Of a stretch of 64,000 bases of DNA, positions 15,936-21,973 are shown one piece after another. The translations under genes were made by a program, and so were the position numbers. The notes beneath the pieces are model-generated. The model was not told the DNA's origin. It saw only the letters and a list, made by a program, of their open reading frames with translations, and ran no database searches. The DNA lies in contig CAYTZH010000012.1 in NCBI GenBank assembly GCA_964442285.1, positions 47,702 to 111,701 on the forward strand, written 5' to 3'. The stretch is from CAYTZH01 sp964442285 (GTDB lineage: Bacteria > Myxococcota_A > UBA9160 > JAFDET01). Numbering within the stretch: the first letter of the stretch is position 1; the number at the start of each line of letters is the position of its first letter.

Positions 15936-16718
15936 GTGAGCTTCGCGCGCGAGGTGCTGGCCGTGCTGCTGTCGACGGTGCGGGACGTCCTCCCGCTGGC
16001 GGCGATCCTGATCGCCTTCCAGCTCTTCGTGCTCCGGGAGCGGCTCCCCAACGCCCGTCGCCTCTTCCTGGGCTTCGCCTACGTGCTCGCGGGTCTCGCC
16101 CTGTTCATCATGGGTCTCGAGCAGGCGATCTTTCCCCTGGGCCGGACCATGGCCGCGCAGTTCACCGCGCCCGAGCTGCTCGGCGCGGGCAGCGGGAATC
16201 CCGCCGCCTACGTCTGGCTCTACGCGTTCAGCTTCGCCATCGGCTTCGGCACCACCATGGCCGAGCCTTCGCTCATCGCCGTCGCGATCAAGGCCCGGGA
16301 GCTCTCGGCCGGCTCCATCAGCGCCTGGGGCCTGCGGGTCGCCGTGGCGCTCGGCGTGGCGGTCGGGCTGACCCTGGGCGTGTACCGGATCGTCATCGGC
16401 GTGCCGCTGCCGTACTTCATCATGGCCTGCTACGCGGTCGTGCTGATCCAGACCCTGTTCGCGCCCCGACTCATCGTACCCCTGGCCTACGACTCCGGGG
16501 GCGTCACCACGTCGACCATCACCGTGCCGCTCGTGGCGGGCCTGGGCCTGGGGCTCGCGGAGGCGGTTCCCGGGCGGAACCCGTTGATCGACGGGTTCGG
16601 GCTCATCGCGTTTGCGAGCGTGTTTCCCATGATCACTGTCATGGGCTACGCCCAGATTTCCGAGGCGCGGGCCCGGCGGGCCCGCGCCCGGAAGTCGCCA
16701 GAAGGAGAGCGAGCGTGA
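15936..16718 (+). CDS. DUF1538 membrane protein, second copy
   Basis: A 260-residue paralogue of the preceding gene sharing the same blocks: FPLGRTMA, IGFGTTMAEPSLIAVAIK, LAYDSGGVTTSTITVPLV and PGRNPLIDGFGLIAFAS. The copies probably form a heterodimeric or pseudo-symmetric membrane complex. The C-terminal tail is strongly basic (EARARRARARKSPEGERA) and would lie in the cytoplasm, where the PII-like protein could dock; that docking is inference from position. The start is GTG 15936, 22 bases after the first copy, with a weak ribosome site that suggests dependence on upstream translation. Its stop overlaps the PII-like GTG. Confidence 0.85.
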   Translation: MSFAREVLAVLLSTVRDVLPLAAILIAFQLFVLRERLPNARRLFLGFAYVLAGLALFIMGLEQAIFPLGRTMAAQFTAPELLGAGSGNPAAYVWLYAFSFAIGFGTTMAEPSLIAVAIKARELSAGSISAWGLRVAVALGVAVGLTLGVYRIVIGVPLPYFIMACYAVVLIQTLFAPRLIVPLAYDSGGVTTSTITVPLVAGLGLGLAEAVPGRNPLIDGFGLIAFASVFPMITVMGYAQISEARARRARARKSPEGERA

Positions 16719-17068
16719 GATTCAAGCTGCTGATCGCCTTCGTCGACGATCACCTGACGGAGAAGGTGACGGATGCCGCGCGGGACGCAGGCGCCACCGG
16801 CTGCACCGTCGTCACCAACGCCCGGGGCGAGGGTCTGGAGAAGCGGAAGACCTTCCTGGGCCTGAGCCTCGAGGTGCAGCGCGACGTCATCCTGCTGCTC
16901 GTGGAGGAGCATCGCTCGCGGCACATCCTGGAGACCATCGGCGACGTCGGCGGCTTCGACACGGACTCGGGAACCGGCATCGCCTTCCAGATCGACGTGG
17001 AGGACGCCGTGGGCGTCGCACACCAGGTCGCCGACATCGCGGCGAGCCTGGAGGAGGAGGACCTGTGA
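16715..17068 (+). CDS. PII-like (GlnB-fold) signalling protein
   Basis: A 117-residue protein with the ferredoxin-like PII fold: strand MRFKLLIAFVDDHLTEKVT, the GATGCTVV turn and a C-terminal GFDTDSGTGIAFQIDVEDAVG close to the GTGKIFVxxVEDAV end of PII proteins. The T-loop region (NARGEGLEKRKTFLG) is short and lacks the uridylylated Tyr of GlnB, so it is a PII-like sensor, not a nitrogen PII. PII-like trimers bind adenine nucleotides and commonly regulate membrane transporters. GTG 16715 overlaps the DUF1538 stop by 4 nt and has AAGGAGA upstream; its own stop overlaps the CBS gene. The tight coupling implies it regulates the DUF1538 pair. Confidence 0.82.
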   Translation: MRFKLLIAFVDDHLTEKVTDAARDAGATGCTVVTNARGEGLEKRKTFLGLSLEVQRDVILLLVEEHRSRHILETIGDVGGFDTDSGTGIAFQIDVEDAVGVAHQVADIAASLEEEDL

Positions 17069-17469
17069 CGACCGGGAAGATCGTTCGGGTGTCGGACGTG
17101 ATGGAGCGCGACTACGTGATCGTCGAGGGGATCGTCACGGTGGCGGAGGCCCTCCAGGTGCTGCGGGAGCGGAGCGCCCACTTCCTCATCGTCGCCAAGC
17201 GCCACGAGGACGACGAGTTCGGCCTGGTCATGGTGGCCGACATCGCCAAGCAGGTGCTCGCGCGCAACCGCTCTCCCGAGCGCACCAACGTCTACGAGAT
17301 CATGTCGAAGCCGGTGCTCTCGGTCCCGCCGAGGATGGACATCCGCTACTGCGCGCGCCTGTTCGAGCGCTTCGGCATCTCCTCGGCCCCGGTGATCGAG
17401 GGCGACCAGGTCCTGGGCATCGTCGCCTACGACCAGCTGGTGCTGAAGGGGCTCGCGCGGGACGCCTGA
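17065..17469 (+). CDS. CBS-domain pair protein of the DUF1538 operon
   Basis: A 134-residue protein of two CBS motifs: residues about 5-65 (RVSDVMERDYVIVEG ... DDEFGLVMVADIAKQVL) and about 75-130 (VYEIMSKPVLSVPPRMD ... ISSAPVIEGDQVLGIVAYDQ). CBS pairs bind adenosyl ligands and sense energy or SAM/AMP status. Its GTG overlaps the PII-like stop by 4 nt, making it the last gene of the operon. Two soluble nucleotide sensors (PII-like and CBS) encoded with two membrane subunits imply dual ligand control of one membrane complex. A strong palindrome follows the stop. Confidence 0.88.
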   Translation: MTTGKIVRVSDVMERDYVIVEGIVTVAEALQVLRERSAHFLIVAKRHEDDEFGLVMVADIAKQVLARNRSPERTNVYEIMSKPVLSVPPRMDIRYCARLFERFGISSAPVIEGDQVLGIVAYDQLVLKGLARDA

Positions 17470-17502
17470 GGGGATGGGCGCGGCCGTCCGGCGGGGCAAG
17501 AG

Positions 17503-17530
17503 GGCGGGGCGGGCTCGAGCCCGCCCCGCC
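17503..17530. terminator. bidirectional terminator-like palindrome
   Basis: A perfect 28-nt palindrome centred on CTCGAG (17514-17519), flanked by GGCGGGGCGG and its complement, lies between the stop of the CBS gene (17469) and the stop of the convergent Cys-rich gene (17556). It gives a 14-bp GC stem with almost no loop. No T-tract follows, so it may act in both directions or require Rho. Confidence 0.6.
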
Positions 17531-17555
17531 GAAGCTCGGGCAATGCGCCGACGGC

Positions 17556-18314
17556 CTACCAGTGGAAGCTGTAGAAGCTGCCCCAGGGCGACGGTGGCGG
17601 TGCCGGTGCCGGCGTCGGCGTGAAGGTGCCCACCGAGACCGGCGCGGCGAAGACCGGCGCCGGCTCGGGCTCCAAGGGAGCCGCGACCTCGGGCGGAATC
17701 CCCCATCCCCTGCCCTCGAAGCGCGCGTGGTCCACGCACGCGGCCATCCTGCTGTCGCAGCCCTCACTCGCCACCCAGAGGTCGTCGTCGCACGTCCTCT
17801 CGGCGCGGCGCAGATCGCCGTAGCATGCCGCGTTCGCGAGGCAATCGAAGTACTCGAGGGACGCGTCGCCGTAGCACTCGTTGCGGTCCACGTGCGCGTT
17901 GCCGACGCACAGCGCGTGGTCGACCACGCAGCGCGTGCAGTTCCAGAAGTTCGGCGGATCGGGCTCCGGTCCGGTCGGAGGGGGCTGTGGACGGCAGAAA
18001 TCGGGGACGATCGCGCAGACCGGATCGACGAAGGAACGGCCCCCGAGGCCTCCCCAGCCGTACCTGCACGCGGCGCCGTAGCTGCCGTCGATGTCGTAGT
18101 AGCCCGGCCGGCAGGCACAGTGGAAGCCGCCGGGCGCGTCGGGGTTCACGACGGGCTCGGCGTTCAGATCTGCGCAGCCCGCGACCTCGATGACCTCGTT
18201 GAAGCTTCCGGCCGCCTCGGCGATGGGCGGGTTCGCGAACAGGGTCGCGGCGAACGTCGCCGCCATGGCGCTCGCCCCTCGGCAGCGCAATCGGATCGGT
18301 ACCAAGGATCTCAT
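17556..18314 (-). CDS. secreted Cys-rich protein with EGF-like segment, unknown
   Basis: The 252-residue protein starts at ATG 18314 behind GGAGGA and has a signal peptide (about residues 1-34, ending IAEAAG). About fifteen cysteines fill the mature region. An EGF-like portion (CADLN ... GGFHCACRPGYYDIDG) is followed by paired-Cys segments such as NCTRCVVDHALC, FDCLANAAC and EGCDSRMAAC, which resemble repeated disulfide hairpins. The last 60 residues are Pro-rich and end in Trp. Nothing catalytic is seen. The architecture suits an extracellular, disulfide-stabilised surface or binding protein. It is divergent from the RimB-like gene. Confidence 0.78.
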   Translation of the reverse strand: MRSLVPIRLRCRGASAMAATFAATLFANPPIAEAAGSFNEVIEVAGCADLNAEPVVNPDAPGGFHCACRPGYYDIDGSYGAACRYGWGGLGGRSFVDPVCAIVPDFCRPQPPPTGPEPDPPNFWNCTRCVVDHALCVGNAHVDRNECYGDASLEYFDCLANAACYGDLRRAERTCDDDLWVASEGCDSRMAACVDHARFEGRGWGIPPEVAAPLEPEPAPVFAAPVSVGTFTPTPAPAPPPSPWGSFYSFHW

Positions 18315-18408
18315 CTCGTCCTCCGGCCCCTCAACTCCCCGAAGGCCATCATGATTCCTTCGATTCGCGCGCGGGCCGGGAGCCCGTGGAAAGCCTATCC
18401 TGCGCGCC

Positions 18409-18966
18409 GTGGACCACCCGCGGGTGCTCATCGGCTGGAACGAGTACGTCGACATCCCGAACTGGGGCATCCGGCGGCTGCGGGCCAAGGTCGACACGGG
18501 AGCGCGGAACTCGGCGCTCCACGTGGAAGACATCGAGGAGCTCCCGGGCGGTCGGGTCCGCTTCGACGTGGTGCTGCATCGCCTGAAGCGCGACCGACGG
18601 GTGCACGTCACCACGCGGATCGTGCGGCGCGGACGGGTCCGTTCGAGCACGGGCCACTACGAGACCCGCATCTTCGTGCGGGTTCCCCTCCAGATCGGGC
18701 CGGTGGAGCAGACGGTGGAGGTGAGCCTCGTCGACCGGGAGCGGATGATCTTCCGCATGCTCCTGGGACGCACGGCCCTGGCCGGCCGCTTCCTGATCGA
18801 CCCCGGGCACAAGCACGCGCTGCACCCGAAGCGTGCGGTCAGGCGGGCGGCTCGAAAGAAGCCTCGGGCCCGGGGTCGACGGCCTCCAGGGCTGCGCCGA
18901 TCCGGTTTGCCACCCGCTCGGGACGCTCGAAGCTGGCCACGTGGTAGAGGGCGTCCCCCTCGTTGA
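18409..18966 (+). CDS. RimB-like retropepsin-type protease (DUF785 / putative ATP-dependent zinc protease)
   Basis: A 185-residue frame whose first 145 residues are the retropepsin-like RimB/DUF785 domain: IGWNEYVDIPNWGIRRLRAKVDTGARNSALHVEDIE (two quoted parts joined), with the catalytic-type DTGA motif near residue 29 and FRMLLGRTALAGRFLIDP near the end. Annotation pipelines often call the family ATP-dependent zinc protease; structural work groups it with aspartic retropepsins. It commonly sits next to rimK-type ligases and AstE-like hydrolases, as here. The last 128 bases run antisense over the convergent AstE-like gene and encode an Arg/Pro-rich tail that is probably not conserved. GTG 18409 is the likely start. 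Confidence 0.82.
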   Translation: MDHPRVLIGWNEYVDIPNWGIRRLRAKVDTGARNSALHVEDIEELPGGRVRFDVVLHRLKRDRRVHVTTRIVRRGRVRSSTGHYETRIFVRVPLQIGPVEQTVEVSLVDRERMIFRMLLGRTALAGRFLIDPGHKHALHPKRAVRRAARKKPRARGRRPPGLRRSGLPPARDARSWPRGRGRPPR

Positions 18967-19873
18967 CGAGGGGCAGGACGCTCCTGCCGATGACCACGCC
19001 GTCGCGCGGGGCCTCGACCGCCACCTCCTCCCGGCCCAGGGGGTCGCCGACGATCCCGAGGGTCTGGCCGCGGCTCACCGCCAGTCCGATGCGGATGCGG
19101 TCGCGCAGGATGCCGCTGGTCGGGGCTCGCACCCAGAAGCTCGAGCGGGCGACGAAGGGCTCGAAGCGGGCCCGGGGCTTGCGCGGCGCCGGCAGCATGC
19201 CGAGCGTCCGCATCACCGCGAGCACGCCGCGGACACCCGTGCGGATCGACGGCTCGTCGAAGCGGAGGGCCTCGCCGGCCTCGTAGAGCAGCATGGGAAC
19301 GCCCCGCTCCATCACGGCCTGGCGCAGGGAGCCGTCCCGGAGGTTGGCGTCGACGATCACCGGCGCGCCGAAGGCGCGGGCCAGGGCCTCGGTCTCGGGC
19401 TGATCGAGGGAGGCCCGGATCTGCGGCAGGTTCGTGCGGTGGATCGCGCCCGTATGGAGGTCGATGCCGTGGGTGGCGCGGGCGACGATCTCCTCCGCGA
19501 ACAGGTGGGCGAGTCGGGCGGCCAGCGAGCCCTTCTGGGAGCCGGGGAAGGCGCGGTTCAGATCGCGCCGATCGGGCAGGTACCGGGACAGGCCCACGAA
19601 GCCGTAGATGTTGACGATGGGCACGGCGATCAGGGTCCCCGCCAGCTCGCGCAGAGGGCGTCGCAGCACGCGCCGGATGATCTCCACCCCGTTGATCTCG
19701 TCGCCGTGGATTGCCGCACACACGAAGAGCCGGGCGCCGGGCCGGCGTCCGTTCACCACCTCGACCGGGAGCACGAGCTCGGGGCCCGTGACCCGCCGTC
19801 CGACGGGGAGCTCGATGGTGCGACGCTCACCCGGCGCGACCGGAACGCCCCCCAGGACGAAGGGTTCAGCCAT
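18839..19873 (-). CDS. AstE/AspA-like (M14-related) zinc deacylase or carboxypeptidase
   Basis: The 344-residue protein shows the succinylglutamate desuccinylase/aspartoacylase zinc site: FVCAAIHGDEINGVEII (first His and Glu), RDLNRAFPG (substrate Arg/Asn) and HGIDLHTGAI (second His). A C-terminal beta domain (about 255-330) resembles the small lid domain of this family. These enzymes hydrolyse N-acyl or gamma-linked amino-acid bonds. Its ATG overlaps the stop of the rimK-like ligase by 8 nt, so they form an operon. With RimB opposite, the three form a set that may add and remove glutamate-type residues on a target. The exact substrate is unknown. Confidence 0.85.
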   Translation of the reverse strand: MAEPFVLGGVPVAPGERRTIELPVGRRVTGPELVLPVEVVNGRRPGARLFVCAAIHGDEINGVEIIRRVLRRPLRELAGTLIAVPIVNIYGFVGLSRYLPDRRDLNRAFPGSQKGSLAARLAHLFAEEIVARATHGIDLHTGAIHRTNLPQIRASLDQPETEALARAFGAPVIVDANLRDGSLRQAVMERGVPMLLYEAGEALRFDEPSIRTGVRGVLAVMRTLGMLPAPRKPRARFEPFVARSSFWVRAPTSGILRDRIRIGLAVSRGQTLGIVGDPLGREEVAVEAPRDGVVIGRSVLPLVNEGDALYHVASFERPERVANRIGAALEAVDPGPEASFEPPA

Positions 19874-21059
19874 TCGGCTCCGATCCGGGCTCGGCCTGGG
19901 GCCGCTTCCGACCTCGCCCGGCCTTCGGCGGCACCAGTCCCCGCAGCGTGAGCGCCTTGCCGAAGCACAGGAGGACGTCGCCGGCGAGGATCTCCCGGCT
20001 CCCCTTCGGGTTCGGGATGGTCACGCTTCCGCGCTGGATGGTGAGCACCAGGATGTCCCGGTCGCGCAGGGCCGAGCTCGAGACGGTCTTGCCACACAGC
20101 TCCGAACGGGCGTCCACCGGCACCTCCATCACGCCGTAGCCGCTCTGGAGCGTCAGCCGCTGGCGGATGTCGATCTCGGGGAAGAGCACCTCCTCCTCGA
20201 TGAGCCTGACGATCTCGCCGGCCACATCGATCCCGGTCGAGGTCTCGATGCCCTCCAGCCCGGGTGAGGAGTTGACCTCCATGATGACGGGACCCTCGTT
20301 GCCCTCGAGCATGTCCACGCCGGCCACGCGCAGGCCCATGATCTGGGCGGCGTGCACCGCCACCCGTGCGTACTCCTCGTCGAGCTTCACCTCCTCGGCG
20401 CGTCCCCCGCGGTGGATGTTGCTGCGGAACTCGTCGCCCTGGGCGACGCGACGCATCGCGGCGACGACCCGGTTGCCCACGACGAAGGCCCGGATGTCGC
20501 GGCCCTTGCTCTCCTTGACGAACTGCTGGAGCAGCACGCTCATGCGGGCGGGGCCGGAGAGGGTCTCGATCACGGCCTCGGCCACCTTGGTGGTGTCGGC
20601 CAGGATGACCCCCACCCCCTGGGTGCCCTCGAGAAGCTTCACCACCACCGGCGGCCCGCCCATGCGCTCGATCCCCGGCAGGATCTCCTTGCTGTGGCGG
20701 ACGAAGAGCGTCTTGGGGATGCCCACATGGTGGCGCGACAGCACCTGGAAGGCCCGCAGCTTGTCCCGCGAGACGGAGATGGCGTGGGAGGGGTTCACGC
20801 AGAACACCCCCATCTGCTCGAACTGCCGCACGACCGCCGTGCCGAAGAAGGTGACGGAGGCGCCGATGCGCGGGATCACGGCCTCGTAGTCCGAGAGGGC
20901 GCGGTTGCGGTAGTACAGGCGCGGCTTGCCGCTCTCCACCTCGATCGAGAAGTCGAGCGTGTCCAGGACCCGCGGCCGGTGCCCGCGCATCTCCGCGGCC
21001 TCCCGCAGCCGCCGGGTGGAGTAGAGCTTCCGATTGCGCGAAAGGATGGCGATTCGCAT
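19866..21059 (-). CDS. rimK: RimK-family ATP-grasp ligase fused to an RCK_C (TrkA_C) domain
   Basis: This 397-residue protein is about 100 residues longer than E. coli RimK. Residues 1-290 are ATP-grasp RimK: MRIAILSRNRKLYSTRRL, PVVVKLLEGTQGVGVILA, DIRAFVVGNRVVAAMRR and VIMEVNSSPGLEGIE (metal ligands). RimK adds glutamates to ribosomal protein S6 or makes poly-glutamate. The extra C-terminus (about 300-375: RSELCGKTVSSSALRDRDI ... REILAGDVLLCFGK) matches RCK_C, a regulatory ligand domain of K+ channels and transporters. So the ligase may be under allosteric control by a nucleotide-type ligand. It begins at ATG 21059 and leads the operon with the AstE-like gene. Confidence 0.88.
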   Translation of the reverse strand: MRIAILSRNRKLYSTRRLREAAEMRGHRPRVLDTLDFSIEVESGKPRLYYRNRALSDYEAVIPRIGASVTFFGTAVVRQFEQMGVFCVNPSHAISVSRDKLRAFQVLSRHHVGIPKTLFVRHSKEILPGIERMGGPPVVVKLLEGTQGVGVILADTTKVAEAVIETLSGPARMSVLLQQFVKESKGRDIRAFVVGNRVVAAMRRVAQGDEFRSNIHRGGRAEEVKLDEEYARVAVHAAQIMGLRVAGVDMLEGNEGPVIMEVNSSPGLEGIETSTGIDVAGEIVRLIEEEVLFPEIDIRQRLTLQSGYGVMEVPVDARSELCGKTVSSSALRDRDILVLTIQRGSVTIPNPKGSREILAGDVLLCFGKALTLRGLVPPKAGRGRKRPQAEPGSEPNG

Positions 21060-21217
21060 GAGGCCCTCCGGCGCCCCGAGGCGCAGGCCAGATCGTGCAT
21101 CGGGTGGGTGGCGCCGGCAAGGCGAGACGTCTCCGGGGTTGTCCGCCGGCTTGCGGCCCGATCGTCGGGCCGGGTACCTTCGTCCCCGGACGATGCACGA
21201 GATTCCGGAGGAGCTTC

Positions 21218-21973
21218 GTGAGCACGAGGGGGTCGGGCGCGTCTCGGGCCGGCGGGAAGGACTTCCACAACGAGGACGCCTTCCTGGTCGACGAGGGCCT
21301 CGGCCTCTACGTCGTCTGCGACGGGGCCAGCGGCACCGCCGCCGGAGAGGTAGCGGCCCACACGGTCGTGGAGGCCCTCGAGCGCTTCGTGGAGGTCGCG
21401 GAGCGGGAGCTGGACCTCGGAGAGGAGGCCCTGGCGCGGGCGGTCGTCGGGCGCGCGATGGCCCATGCCATCGACGCCCTGAAGGAGGCCGAGGAGTCCG
21501 ACCCAACGCTGCACGGTCTCTCCACGACCGTCACGATGCTCCTGACCCACGGGCACCTCGGCGTGATCGGGCATCGCGGCGACAGCCGCGCCTACCTCAT
21601 CCGACGCGACCGTTCGCGCCAGCTCACCGTCGACGACGAGCTGACCGAGAGCCAGCCCGGGGTCGGGGAGCGCGGTCCTGGCTTCGATGTCTTCTCCCTG
21701 GAGCTCCGGCCCGGCGACACCCTGCTCCTGTGCACTGATGGCGCGGAGGCGGTGGTCCAGGAGGGCACGATCGAGCGGACCGCGGGCGGCCTCTCGCCCC
21801 AGGTCCTCGCGAGCCGGATCGTGAGCGCCGCCCACCGCCTGGCTCCGACGCAGGACGCCACGGTCGTCGTCGTCCGGGTGCGCCGCGATGCGGAGCCGGG
21901 CTGGCTGGAGCTCTCGGCCCCGCCCCGCCGCACCGCCTTCGGCCACACGATCCCCGCCTCGCCCCGGGCCTAG
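21218..21973 (+). CDS. PP2C-family protein serine/threonine phosphatase
   Basis: A 251-residue soluble PP2C: GKDFHNEDAFLVDE, LYVVCDGASGTAAGEVAA, LSTTVTMLL, GHRGDSRAYLIR, LLLCTDGAEAVVQ and the C-terminal DATVVVVRV. The metal-ligand Asp residues are all present. GTG 21218 is selected because GGAGGAG lies 5 bases upstream; the frame extends further but without a ribosome site. It dephosphorylates Ser/Thr residues on proteins. No kinase partner is adjacent. It is convergent with treY, overlapping by 4 nt. Confidence 0.9.
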   Translation: MSTRGSGASRAGGKDFHNEDAFLVDEGLGLYVVCDGASGTAAGEVAAHTVVEALERFVEVAERELDLGEEALARAVVGRAMAHAIDALKEAEESDPTLHGLSTTVTMLLTHGHLGVIGHRGDSRAYLIRRDRSRQLTVDDELTESQPGVGERGPGFDVFSLELRPGDTLLLCTDGAEAVVQEGTIERTAGGLSPQVLASRIVSAAHRLAPTQDATVVVVRVRRDAEPGWLELSAPPRRTAFGHTIPASPRA

